Shown here piece by piece: positions 42,276 to 53,086 of a stretch of 64,000 nt of DNA. Made by a program: the position numbers and the translations under genes. Position 1 is the first letter of the stretch; the number at the start of each line of letters is the position of its first letter. Location of the stretch: contig CM053034.1 of NCBI GenBank assembly GCA_028564925.1, positions 157,598,048-157,662,047 on the forward strand, written 5' to 3'. The stretch is from Lithobates sylvaticus (Eukaryota > Chordata > Amphibia > Anura > Ranidae). Below the pieces are notes generated by a model. The model had not been told where the DNA came from. It worked only from the letters and a program-made list of their open reading frames with translations, and did no database searches.

Positions 42276-42667
42276 CGTTTGTTACCCCAACACTTCATAT
42301 TCCTGATATGTACCTGCTGTACCATGTACTTGTATGAGAAAGTCTCCTGTTCTCTTTGTATTGCCTACTTTATGTGAAATCCCTGGTGTTCCTGCCAGTC
42401 CCTCTGCTTTCCTATTAAATGACTGACCACACTAAGCAGGAGTAGTATGGTCAGTTCTCTAGCTATGATGGGAACTCAGTGTGCTGTCCTCCAATGATCA
42501 GACTTGTCCTGAGACCCCTGCTGCACAGCCATTCACTGGGAAGCTCAGTGTGATGCTGCTTCTCCTCCCCCCAGCTCTTATAAAAAAACATTATAAAATA
42601 CCTTCCCCTCCAAGCTTTATACCTATACAAAAATGTTTTGCCTTCCATTTCTATTTTAAGCGCTTAA

Positions 42668-43156
42668 AGCGGAGTGCCACACAAAAATGGAACTTCCGCT
42701 TTTCGGAATCCCCCCCCTCCCTCCGGTGTCACATTTGGCACCTTTCAGGGGGAGGGGGGAGCAGATACCTGTCTAATACAGGTATTTTGCTCCCACTTCC
42801 GGGCATAGATATCCACGACACCCACGGGTATCTACGCCACTCCCCCACACCCCCCTCCGCGCTGTCTTCTGGGAGACACACGGGTCCAAGGAGACAGCAG
42901 GGACCAGTGGGAACGTGCAGCGTGAGTCGCGCATGCGCAGTAGGGAACCAGGAAGTGAAGCTGCAAGGCTTCACTTCCTGATTTCCTCACCGAACATGGC
43001 GGCGGCGGCAGCACCCGAGAGCCGAGGGTCTGATCGGCTTCGGATGCCGACATCACGGGCACCCTGGACAGGTAAGTGTCCATATTTTAAAAGTCAGCAG
43101 CTGCAGTATTTGTAGCTGCTGACTTTTGTATAAAAAAAAAACGTCGGAACTCCGCT
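42668..43156 (+). mobile_element. TTAA-flanked MITE with complete promoter/first-exon-like cassette
   Basis: TTAA at 42664-42667 and 43157-43160; inverted termini AGCGGAGTGCC and GGAACTCCGCT. Body as in 4837-5255. It holds the NRF-1 palindrome, two ETS sites, a perfect YY1-type AACATGGCGGC, an ATG (42996) opening MAAAAAPESRG, a frame that stays open for about 25 codons, and then ACAG|GTAAGTGT (GT at 43072). Confidence 0.85.
42929..43003 (+). promoter_or_regulatory. NRF-1 / ETS / YY1 motif cluster inside MITE
   Basis: GCGCATGCGC at 42929-42938 (NRF-1), CCAGGAAGTG at 42948 and CACTTCCTG at 42972 (ETS on both strands), AACATGGCGGC at 42993-43003 (YY1, with the ATG). Order and spacing match 5025-5100. 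The motif classes are well known in CpG-type housekeeping promoters; activity here is inference. Confidence 0.6.
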
Positions 43157-43160
43157 TTAA

Positions 43161-44013
43161 GGCCCGCCCCGCAGATATACTGTAGCAGGGCGGCCCTCCT
43201 GTGGGAGAGCACGTACAGGTACGTTATTTCATGCAGAGGGTCTGAGGCATGTGCGGGACCCGCCGATCATTCTCTGGAGAGGCAGAACGGCGTTCTGCCT
43301 GCACCGCCGTTCTGTGAGAGAGGAAGATGGAGATCTTGTGTTTCTGCTAAGCAAAAACACAGATCTCTGTATTCCCCCAACAGTTAGAAGCACTACCTAG
43401 GAGCACACTTAACCCTTTGATTGCCCCTGATGTTAACCCCTTCTCTGCCAGTGTCATTAGTACAGTGTCAGTGCATATTTTTTTTTAGCACTGATCACTG
43501 TATTAGTATCACTGGTCCCCCAAAAAGTGTCAGGTGTCCGATTTGTCCACCGCAATGTCGCAGTCCCACTAAAAATCGCTGATCCCCGCCAATACTAGTA
43601 AAAATAAATAAAGATTCCATAAAAATATCCCCTAGTTTGTAGACGCTATAACTTTTGCGCATACAAATCAATATACGCTTATTGGGATTTTTTTTACCAA
43701 AAATATGTAGCAGAATACATATTGGCCTAAATTGATAAAGACATTTAAAAAAAAAAAATTTATTGAGTATTTTTTATAGCAGAAAGTAAAAAATATTGTT
43801 TTTTTTTTCAAAAGTGTTGGTCTTTTTTTCTTTATAGCGTAAAAAATTAAAACTGTAGAGGTAAAAAAAATACCACCAAAAGAAATCTCTATTTGTGGGA
43901 AAAAATGGCATCATTTTATTTGGGTACAGCGTGGCACAACTGTGCAATTTGTGCCGAATCGCAAAAAAATGGCCTGGTCATGAAGAGGGTTAAACCTTCC
44001 AGGGCTGAAGTGG
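43161..44013 (+). mobile_element. GGGCTGAAGTGG-TTAA repeat, long copy
   Basis: Right end GGGCTGAAGTGG next to TTAA (44014-44017), left end next to the TTAA shared with the preceding MITE. Body matches 22585-23280 and 30060-30586. Left terminus is not an inverse of the right, so the left end may be truncated. Confidence 0.6.
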
Positions 44014-44054
44014 TTAAACTAAATGGGTTGTCTTACAAGTTGATTGTTTACAAT

Positions 44055-44499
44055 CACTTTAACTCAAAAAAAGTCCCTCCTCTCACCCTCTTAATCTCCA
44101 AATTCCTTTTTTTACCCTGTGATGTGACTTTCTGTTGGCTACGTTCATCCTTCATGGTCCCCACTGTACCCAAGAGCATAGCCTCTCTCTCTGTTTCTCA
44201 CTCCTGGGATGGACACTGGACTATGAGATTTGCAGTGTACATAGAGCAATGTACATGACTGCAACTAACGTGCACTGCTTGTTCCAAATAAACAGAAGGG
44301 AGGGAGAAACGGAGAGGTGTGGGAGCTCATCGAGGATGTTGCAAAAAGGCAGAAAACACAATAAGCAATTACTTAATTAAAATAAATTACAGAGACATTA
44401 GGTAATGGATGTGTATGGATTTAAAAAATAGATTTTTACTGATCTCAGATACCTCCAAATCTTCATTTTTTTTGATCCAACTTCCTGCTGTGGGCTATG
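44055..44499. other. No recognised feature
   Basis: Unclassified sequence before the foldback element. Confidence 0.4.
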
Positions 44500-45405
44500 G
44501 GGCGATGAGCTTTGGACTTTAGGCTATGGGCTTTAGACCTTATGCTCTGGATGATGAGCTTTGGACTTTGGGCTATGGGCTTTGGGCAATGAGCTTTGGG
44601 CTATGGGCTTTGGGCAATTTTTTGGTGGTAATTGTCTAGGAGCCTCCACCCCCGAGCTAGAGGACGCGCAGGTTGAAGGGACTCCTTTTTGGTGGTAATT
44701 GTCTAGGAGCCTCCACCCGCGAGCTACAGGTCACGCAGGGTGAAGGCACTCCTTTTCAGTGGTAATTGTCTAGGAGCCTCCACCTACCGAGCTAGAGGCC
44801 GCGCAGGGTGAAGGGACTCCTTTTCGGTGGTAATTATCTGGGAGCCTCCACCCGCAAGCTAGAGGCCGCGTCGGGGTGACAATTACCTAGACAATTACCA
44901 CCGAAAAGTAGTCCCTTCACCCTGCACGGCCTCTAGCTCGCGGGTTGAGGCTCCTAGGCAATTACCACCGAAAAGGAGTCCCTTCACCCTGCATGGCCTC
45001 TAGCTCGCGGGTGGAGGCTCCTAGACAATTACCACCGAAAAGGAGTCCCTTCACCCTGCGTGGCCTCTAGCTCGCGGGTTGAGGCTCCTAGACAATTACC
45101 ACCGAAAAGGAGTCCCTTCACCCTGCGCAGCCTCTAGCTCGTGGGTGGAGGCTCCTAGACAATTACCACCGAAAAGGAGTCCCTTCACCCTGCGTGGCCT
45201 GTAGCTCGCGGGTGGAGGCTCTTAGACAATTACCACCAAAAAGGAGTCCCTTCAACCTGCTCGGCCTCTAGCTCGCGGGTGGAGGCTCCTCGACAATTAC
45301 CACCGAAAAGGAATCCCTTCACCCTGCGCGGCCTCTAGCTCGCGGGTGGAGGCTCCTAGACAATTACCACCGAAAAATTGCCCATAGCCCAAAGTCCAAA
45401 GTAGT
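44500..45405. repeat. Foldback palindrome built of 67-bp tandem units
   Basis: The left arm (44500-44875) has variants of GGGCTATGGGCTTTGG and then four ~67-bp units starting at 44624, 44691, about 44757 and 44826 (GGTGGTAATTGTCTAGGAGCC ...). The right arm (about 44880-45405) has the same unit in reverse complement, with AATTACCACCGAAAA recurring near 44893, 44960, 45027, 45094, 45161, 45228, 45295 and 45362, then CCCATAGCCCAAAGTCC. The arms are unequal (four versus seven full units) and meet almost without spacer near 44878. No coding potential. Confidence 0.92.
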
Positions 45406-45409
45406 TGCA

Positions 45410-46480
45410 TTTTAACCATTTGATGCAAAATCGCATACCTGTACGTCATTCTGTTACAAGTGATTGTACCAGGGTGATATGCAGCTGCAGGCATCACCCC
45501 GCTACTGTTTTTTTAGAGCTGGCGGTCAACTTTCTTGTGATAACCAATGGGGCTAAGCAGCCGCTCAACTGCTATGTCCAGGCTCTCCGTCCCACCGGGA
45601 GGCCCCAGCGACCAGCCGGCACATCCGCCGGCTGGCTGGATACCCAAACAAAGCCACAATCAGCTTTCATCCTGTCTCTTAGGATATAGTAACCCCGAAG
45701 CAGCGTTACAACCGGTTTACTCGGCAGCCAACACTGCCAGCTTTAAAAAAAGTCAGCATTCAAAAACGCCAATATTGGCGTTTTGACTACTTTTAAATGT
45801 AATGGAGGGATTTGAGGCCTTATAGACCCCAGATCCCCCCTCCCAAAAAAAACCCTCAAAAACGCTACAGTTGGTTCTCACTTTACAGCTACTTATTTGG
45901 GTGGTCTCTTCTTGACCCTCAGGTTCAATTTTGAGTATTTAAATTCTGTTGTTGAGGGTCCCCACCCTAATGGGACGGGTTTTTGATTCACTATAAGCTG
46001 TAATCCTTGACTACTAACCCCGGTGTTTTTATCAATTATTTAGTCATACCCTCCAAAAAAATACCTGAGAGTGACTATTGCTGATAAAGTGATTAAAAAA
46101 ATAATAAGTGACAGTGTAAAAAATAAAAAAGATAAGAGAAAATTTTTTTTAAACCCCCCCCATTCCTCTGTGCTAATGCGCCAAAGTAAATGCATACGTA
46201 AGTCGCCCGCGCAAATGTAAACTGTGTCCAAACCACACATGAGAGGTATCGCCACGATTGTTAGAGTGGGAGCAATTATTCTAGCATAAGACCTCCTCTG
46301 GAACTCTAAATGAGTAACCATAAAATTATTTTTAAAGCGTCGCCTATGGAGATTTTTAAGTACCGAAGTTTGACGCCGTTCCACGAGTTTGCGCAATTTC
46401 AAAGCTTGACGTGTTAGTTATCTATTTACTCGACATAACATCATCTTTCACATTATAGAAAAAAGAATTGGGCTAACGTT
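45410..46480. mobile_element. Second copy of the 27822-29029 repeat family
   Basis: Shares with the earlier element, in order, CCAGATC, a poly-lysine-like A-rich block, AAACCACACATG, AGAGGTATCGCC, GACCTCCTCTG, CGTCGCCTATGGAGATTTTT and GACGTGTTAG. Left terminus near 45411 reads TTAACCATTTGATGC; right end is lost where the Tc1 fragment starts. Confidence 0.7.
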
Positions 46481-47000
46481 CTTCTATAATTGCCCTGTAT
46501 TTGTCTCCTTCCATCTTCCCGTCAACTCTGAATAGCTTCCCTGTCCCTGCTGAAGAAAAGCATCCCCACAACATGATGCTGCCACCTCCATGTTTCATGG
46601 TGTCTTCAGTGTGATGCACAGTGTTGGTTTTCCACCACACATAACATTTTGCTTCTAGTCCAAAAAGTAAAATTTTGTCTCATCTGACCAGAGCACCTTC
46701 TTTCACATGTTTGCTGTATCCCCCACATGGCTTCCCGCAAACTGCAAATGGGACTTCTTATGGCTTTCTATCCAAAATGGCTTTCTTATTGCCACTACAT
46801 AAGTATCCATAAAGACCAGTATTGTGGAGGGCACAACTAATAGTTGTCCTGTGGACAGATTCTCCCACCTGAGCTGTGGATCTCTGCAGCTCCTCCAGGG
46901 TTACCATGGGCCTCTTGGCTGCTTCTCTGATAAATGCTCTCCTTGCCCGCCCTGTCAGTTTAGGTGGAAGGTCATGTGTTGGTAGGTTTGCAATAGAGGT
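46481..47000 (-). mobile_element. Tc1-like transposase fragment
   Basis: Minus strand: PPKLTGRARRAFIREAAKRP then VTLEELQRSTAQVGESVHRT (46758-47021, Tc1 helix-turn-helix), followed by remnants of the catalytic part with KHGGGSIML near 46570. Frames are broken and both termini are missing. Confidence 0.85.
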
Positions 47001-47149
47001 GCGCATCTTCAGTGGTCTCACAATTCGATTACGATTATCATGGGAACGATTCGATTAGATTCCGCGATGCATCACGATTACTGCCCATAGTTTTCATCAA
47101 CAAATTCAAGCAGTCGGGAGAACTGAAGGATGGAAGGATGGAGGAGTCT
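47001..47149. other. Palindromic CGATTCGATTA-type repeat
   Basis: CACAATTCGATTACGATTATC and GGAACGATTCGATTAGATTCC precede CGCGATGCATCACGATTAC; likely the end of an unclassified DNA transposon. Confidence 0.35.
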
Positions 47150-47860
47150 GGGGCTAGGGAAGGAGAGATCCATGAATAGGAAAGGAAAGAAGGAGGAATC
47201 CATGAATAGGAAAGGAAGGAAGGAAGGAAGGAGGATTCCATGAAAAGGGAAGGAAGGAGGAATCCATGAAAAGGGAAGGAAGGAAGGAAGGAGGAATCCA
47301 TGAAAAGGAACGGAAGGAAGGAGGAATCTGGGGATAGGGAAGGAGGAACCCATGAATAAGAAAGAAAGGATTGAAGAATTTGATGATCAGGAATGGAAGG
47401 CTGGAAGAGTCCAGGAATATTATTGAATAGAGAAAGGAGTCTGGGGGGGGGGGGGGGGGTGATAGGAAGTGAAGGATGAAGGGGTCCAGAGATGAGAATG
47501 GATGGGACCTCAGATTGTTCAGGGTTGCATGGGGTGGGGTTGGAGACTGAATGGAGGTGGTGAGGGTGGTGGGCATTGGTTTGAATAGGGAAGTGGAAGA
47601 GGAATGGGCCAGGAGCCATGTCCATCTGATGTGGAGTTTCGGTGATCTGGGGTTAGTGACCGGGAGCATTTTGAGACATATAGGGTGGTTGGTTGGGCAA
47701 GAGACAGTGGGAATTGAGGGAGGAGGAACGGGTTGTGGAGGACATCAGGCAGTTTGACAGCCAGCTGGGGAACATGCTGTCATATCTGCATTAAAACCAA
47801 AATAAAGTGGGCGCTGTATTATTAGTTAGCAGCTAGCACACAGTGAATATAAAACCAACT
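47150..47860. repeat. Purine-rich GGAA tract and flanking sequence
   Basis: 47155-47345 is a GGAAGGAAGGAGGAATCCATGA-type imperfect tandem repeat with strong purine bias, followed by a G-run at 47441-47459 and further G-rich sequence. No gene. Confidence 0.8.
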
Positions 47861-47867
47861 ACCCAGG

Positions 47868-48245
47868 GCCCTCTCCTCCTCCCTAACCACCTTGGGGGCC
47901 CTCTTCTTCTCCAAACACCCATGTGCCCTCTCTTTCTCCCCCAACCACCTTGGGGGACCTCTCCTTCTTCCAAACACCCATGTACCCTCTTCTTCTTCCG
48001 CAGCCACCCAGGGGCCCCTCCTTCTCCAGATGGCCACCCAGGGACCCTCTCCTTCTCCAGATGGCCACCCAGGGGCCCTCTCCTTCTCCAGATGGCCACC
48101 CAGGGGCCCTCTCCTTCACCCCCAGCCACCCAGGGGCCCTCTCCTTCTCCCTTAGCCACCCAGGAGCCTGCTCCTTCTCTCCCAGCCACCCAGGGGCCCT
48201 CTCCTTCTCCCTTAGCCACACAGGGGCCCTCTCCTTCTCCCTTAG
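47868..48245. repeat. ~31-bp minisatellite, pyrimidine-rich
   Basis: Units such as GCCACCCAGGGGCCCTCTCC followed by TTCTCCAGATG repeat about twelve times with drift. All frames stay open on both strands, giving false proteins such as GEGEGPWVA repeats. Confidence 0.9.
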
Positions 48246-48561
48246 CCACTCATTCATTCCGAGTCCATCTGGAAAATGATACAATACGGTAGAGAAACTT
48301 GCCATCTGAATTCCTCCAATCCATACCCCACCATAAAAGACTTACAATCATCATAAACATAACAACCACATAGACCTACACCCCCCAATCCATATCAATT
48401 ACATATATCTCCATGTATACACATTCATTCCCAATGCACATGATGATGCTCCTCCATAACCTAACATAAAACTCTAATATGAAGCAAAACCACAATATCA
48501 AATATGGAGGTTCAGTCAGCGCAAGACGATATACATGAACTCACAAAATTAAAGCAGCTGT
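48246..48561. other. No recognised feature
   Basis: A-rich intergenic sequence up to the hAT terminus. Confidence 0.4.
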
Positions 48562-49050
48562 TAGAGATGGCCTTGCGGTTCGCCCGGCGGTCGGTTTGCG
48601 GCGAACTTTGCTTGTTCGCGATTCGCCAAACCGGCGGACTTATGGCGCTGTTTGCAGCGACCATATTCGTTTACATTGTGAAGAACTTTGACCCATGACA
48701 CATCCATCATGGGGTACAGGACAGCCAATTGAGACATTTCATCACATGGACATACCCCCTACCTTATAAATAGACCTGATCTGGCGGCCATTTTACATTC
48801 TGTCTTTTGTCAGTGTAGGGAAAGGACGCTGTGTGGAGCAGGGACAGTCTATGTAATCACTAGCTATTACTATTAGGTCCACAAAAGTCCTTTTAAGGAC
48901 TGGTATAGGTGTACAGTATATAGAGGTGAAATAAACTGATAATATACTAAATATAATAAAATACTTTCAAATATAGAAAGCATAGTATAGTGCATTTCTA
49001 CTGTGCAGCATTGTGACTGCTGAGCGGTTCTGCAGCGATACTACAAAGAG

Positions 49051-50265
49051 TGACATGCGAAAAAAATAAAAACCGCAGAGGCGATCAAATACCACCAAAA
49101 GAAAGCTCTATTTGTGGGAAAAAAAGGAGACATTAATTTTGTTTGGGTATAACGTTGCACGACCGCGCAATTGTCAGTTAAAACAATGCAGTGTCGAATC
49201 GCAAAAAGTGGCCCGGTCATTCAGCAGCCAAATCTTCCGGGGCTGAAGTGGTTAAAGAGCTTGACTTGTAGTTTTGTTAGCTTTTTTGTCTTGTTTTGAC
49301 AGGGGTGCAGTTTCAGTGCTTGACATAGGTGCCATTTTTACTAGATACGCTTCTGCAACCCCTTGAATATCATTGAAGTTGGATCAAAGTAGGATCCTTG
49401 TCCTAACCATCCGACTTGTGACATCTGACATGGTAATTACAGCAGCAGTAAAAGGAATTTATGTCACACTGGGATTTTTTTGATTTGTCAAAGAACAAGT
49501 TGTACTAGCACAAAGTTGGATAAAGTAGTATCCTGTTCATTCAAGTCGGATGAATGTAGGACCAATGTTGGACTGACGTCACACAGCAAAGTAGGTTGAT
49601 AGTGCTATGACTGTCATGTTGTATCAGTGTGCACCCAGCCTAAGGCCGCGTACACACGAGCGGACTTTCCTGCGGGATTGTCTGCCGGACAATCCGCCTG
49701 TGTGTGGGCGCCAGCGGACTTTTTCCTGCCAAAAGTCCGGCGGACTATGTTTTAAGTTCAGACTTAAAATTGTCCGCTGGACTCGCGAGTCTGGCGGACA
49801 ATCCCGCGGTCTGTGTGCTAGTCCGCGGGACTTTTGAAATGAACGGACTTGCCGACACAAGAACGGAAAGTCCGTTCATTCAGAACGTGACTGCAGGTAG
49901 ACGGGACTAGCGAAGGCAGTGAATGCCGCCGCGCTAGCCCCGTCACCTGGCATGGATTTAAAGGGGAATGCCTACACCGAAAAAACGGCATGGGGGTCGC
50001 CCCAAATCCATCTCAGACCCTTATATGAGCACGCAGCCCGGCAGGCCAGGAAAGGGGGTGGGGACGAGCGAGCGCCCCCCCCTCCTGAGCCGTACCAGGC
50101 CGCGTGCCCTCAACATGGGGGTGCCCTGGGGAAGGGGGGCCGTGCGGCCCCCCCACCCCAAAGCACCTTGTCCCCATGTTGAGGAGGACAAGGGCCTCTT
50201 CCCGACAACCCTGGCCATTGGTTGTCGGGGCCTGCGGGCGGGGGGCTTATTTTAATTACAATACA
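49051..50265. mobile_element. Cluster of insertions in the hAT leader
   Basis: 49051-49251 is the right end of the GGGCTGAAGTGG repeat beside TTAA (49252-49255). 49256-49640 is an unclassified repeat. 49642-49918 starts GGCCGCGTACACACGAGCGG after TAA and looks like a Harbinger-type MITE lacking its right end. 49919-50265 is a GC-rich block with CCCCACCCC and inverted phrases (CAACATGGGG / CCCCATGTTG). No gene in any of them. Confidence 0.6.
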
Positions 50266-50357
50266 GTGCAGCCGTAGTGCAGTTGCTACTACTTTTCTGG
50301 TGGTGCACACAGTACGCAATACAGTGCAGTGCGGTGTCGCAAAACAAAATATACATT

Positions 50358-51230
50358 ATGTCTAGAAGGCCACCAAGGAGAGGCTCTGTGTCTACAGTCA
50401 ACAATGCTGGTCATGGACATGGTGCATCCTCTGCATCCTCTGCCGGTGGCCGTGGGGCACACTTGTCCTTTTTTTCTGCTGCTGGCCGTGTTATTGAGCT
50501 AGAACATGCAGAAGAGTTGGTGGAGTGGATAACAAAGCCGTTATCATCCTCCTCATCCTCTGTCACCCAGGCTCAGAGTAGTTTTCCTTCCTATGCAGCT
50601 GCCAAAGCGGCCTATTCCACCAGCTCCTTGTCCACAGTCACTCCTTCCGTAGTCCAACCATCATGCATGGAGGAGTCCCCCGAGCTATTTGACCACAGTG
50701 TTGGGTACATGCTGCTGGAGGATGCACAGCGATTTGAAGGCTCAGACGTTGGTTCCCAGGTTGAGGAAGGGAGCAACGTAAGCCTAGAGAGAGGGGGTGC
50801 CCAAGAAGGACAAGAAACTGGCAGTCATGTTCCCCCAGCTGCAGCATAGTGCGAAGTTTGCTCCAGTGACGAGGAGGGAGGGGATGATGAGGTCACTGAC
50901 TCTACTTGGGAGCCTGATAGAATAGAGGAGGAGGACAAGGCACAACTCCAACGAGGCAGGATGTCCTCTAGGGGTCAGCTTAAGGGCAGCCACCCTACTG
51001 CATCACACTGCAGAGCTCCGCAGGTGCAGGGTGCTGATGACTCCCCGCTGATTTTGAAAAGTACCTTGGTGTGGGCCTTTTTGGACACATGTGCAGCAGA
51101 TCGCACCTTTGCTGTTTGCAACCTATTTTTGAAGCAGATCAAGAGTGGCCACAACAGCAGCCGCTTGAGCACCACATGCTTGACCAGACATATGACGACC
51201 TCCCAGGCAGTATTTTCCCCGTATGCTATA
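50358..51230 (+). pseudogene. hAT transposase, N-terminal part
   Basis: Begins MSRRPPRRGSVSTVNNAGHG and is rich in Ser, Glu and Asp. A TAG interrupts the frame at 50847, after which the same frame continues CEVCSSDEEGGDDEVTD and then STLVWAFLDTCAADRTFAVC, IKSGHNSSRLSTTCLTRHMT, which is a BED-type finger. Its second cysteine position reads Phe (VCNLF) and its final His is cut off by the insertion at 51231. Start chosen at the ATG followed by the basic patch. Confidence 0.75.
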
Positions 51231-52065
51231 TTTGAGATTTAATATCTCTCAGATATGATTTGGGTTAAATGAGAGTTCTTTGACCATGAGTGATAGCTTT
51301 AACACAATAACAACATTTATTGGTGAGTAGTTGAAAGTCTATCTAATACACAACCATCTATCTATTGTCTACACCAAGGAAGAAAATACTAGGTTAAAAT
51401 AAGGGAATTACATGAAGGAATACAGAGTATATTCCTGAAAACATTAATCTGCAAACATATTTAGTTACAAGTAAAATGCAGACCTTTCCCATAATTACCC
51501 TTTGCACGAAGGTTCCATTCTGATGGTTGCTCTCCCATAAAAATGTGTGATTCCCTCCCATCTAGTCTGTGTATATCATTACATGCTGATGCCTCATTGG
51601 TTGGCATAGCGTGGCTCTGATTGGTGAGCTTCCTTATTCCTGGCTAAGGACTGGCTATATCTCCAATCCCTATAGTTTGCATAAGTCAGCCCCCTTTAAT
51701 GCAAATCCTTGTGATTATTCTGAGCAGGAGCTTAAATTGAATTCTCCCGGGAAGTTAAGTATTGATTACGGGTTGGCCTCCCTTCATTGCATATCCCAGC
51801 ATGGGATCCTTTGAAGTGAGTATGTGTAAAACAATGAGGTTTGGATCCCATTGTTTGTATACACAAGCCTAGGCACGACTTGTCTGGTCTACCAGAGATT
51901 TCTGTGAAGATAATATGTTCCGCCCTACATAGATAAAAGCTAAATTAAATATATTCATTAAATATAAATAAATTAAATATAAATTAAATATATTCCTAAT
52001 TCCAATATTTTACAGCTATTAATGTAGATTTCACATAAATTCAAAAGGCAACAAGTCCGTTGGCA
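51231..52065. other. Insertion (or intron) within hAT transposase
   Basis: About 830 bp of AT-rich non-coding DNA separates RHMT (end of BED finger) from HLKDPHQKKRRTS. No clear inverted ends or target duplication; GTATGC near 51219 and TATTTTACAG near 52014 could pass as splice sites, so an intron is not excluded. Confidence 0.5.
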
Positions 52066-52071
52066 ACAGCA

Positions 52072-52856
52072 TTTGAAAGACCCACATCAAAAAAAAAGGC
52101 GGACTTCTCCTTGCTCCTCATCTGGGATCTCCAACCCTACTGCAGTCCTCTCAAAAACTTGCACTGAGAGGAATGAAGGTATAGCAATAGGTGTCTCAAG
52201 TACTTGCAGCCAATCTGCTAGCAGTACACCACCATCTGACTTTAGCAGGCAAATTTCCCTACCCCAGTTGCTAAACCGTAAAAAGAAATTCGGTCTCAGC
52301 CATCCACATGCTCACAGTCTGAATGCTAGCTTGAATGCCAGATTGGCCAAATTGCTAGCACTGCAACTACTGACTTTTCAGCTGGTAGACTCTACCCCCT
52401 TTCGTGAATTTGTGGAATGTGCTGTACCTCAGTTGCAGGTTCCAAAACGCCATTTCTTTTCATGGAAGGCCGTTCCAGCTCTCTACCGTCATGTGGAAGG
52501 CAATGTTTTTGTCTTGTTGGACAGGGCGGACAGCAGTAAGGTGTATATTACCGCAGACTCAGGGTCTAGCAGGCATGGGCAGGGATGTTACCTTTCCTTC
52601 ACAGCGCACTGGGTAACTCTCCTGGCAGCTGGGAAGGATGCAGGACAGAGTTCAGTATTGTTGGAGCTTGTTCCGCTACCACGCCTTCAAAATGCTAGCA
52701 GCGATTCTACCACAGCTCTCTCCTCCACCACCTCCTCTTCTTCTTCCTCTATGGCCTCTTCTGCAGATTTGTTCTCTGAACCAGCGGTGCTCCGTAAGCG
52801 TTCAAGGGGCTATGCCAGCACTCAGGCAAAAAGATGCCATGCGGTGCATGAGTTAC
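52072..52856 (+). pseudogene. hAT transposase, middle part
   Basis: Open frame from HLKDPHQKKRRTS through SLNASLNARLAKLLALQLLT and FFSWKAVPALYRHVEGN to RKRSRGYASTQAKRCHAVHE, matching the N-terminal part of the hAT catalytic core. It ends at the insertion at 52857. Confidence 0.8.
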
Positions 52857-53085
52857 ATAGTTACATAGTAGGTGAGGTTGAAAAAAGTCCATCAAGTCCA
52901 ACCTACGTGTGTGATTATATGTCAGTATTACATTGTATATATGTTGCGGTCATTCAGGTGCTTATCTAATAGTTTCTTGAAACTATCGATGCTCCCCACT
53001 GAGACCACCGTCTGTGGAAGGGAATTCCACATCCTTGCTTCTCTTACAGTAAAGAACCCTCTACGCAGTTTAAGGTCAAACCACT
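52857..53085 (+). mobile_element. Short interspersed repeat inserted in hAT
   Basis: Starts with the doubled phrase GTTACATAGTTACATAGTAG, then GGTTGAAAAAAGTCCATC, and ends near TTTAAGGTCAAACC. It splits HAVHE from HWGAEILSGLQGKAQRW of the transposase. Family not known to me by name; it is an abundant-looking frog-type repeat. Confidence 0.65.
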
Positions 53086-53086
53086 G

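Larger units (their letters stand above)
42276..44054 (-). mobile_element. TTAA-type MITE split by two later TTAA insertions
   Basis: 42276-42545 and 44018-44054 are the two parts of a reverse-orientation copy of the MITE in the last INCENP intron (20936-21180). Between them lie two further elements, 42668-43156 and 43161-44013, that meet at a single TTAA (43157-43160). Confidence 0.65.

Noticed and set aside
47833-48305. Long overlapping open frames on both strands (GEGEGPWVA-type repeats)
   Set aside because: Produced by the ~31-bp minisatellite, open in several frames at once, no start context or splice signals.
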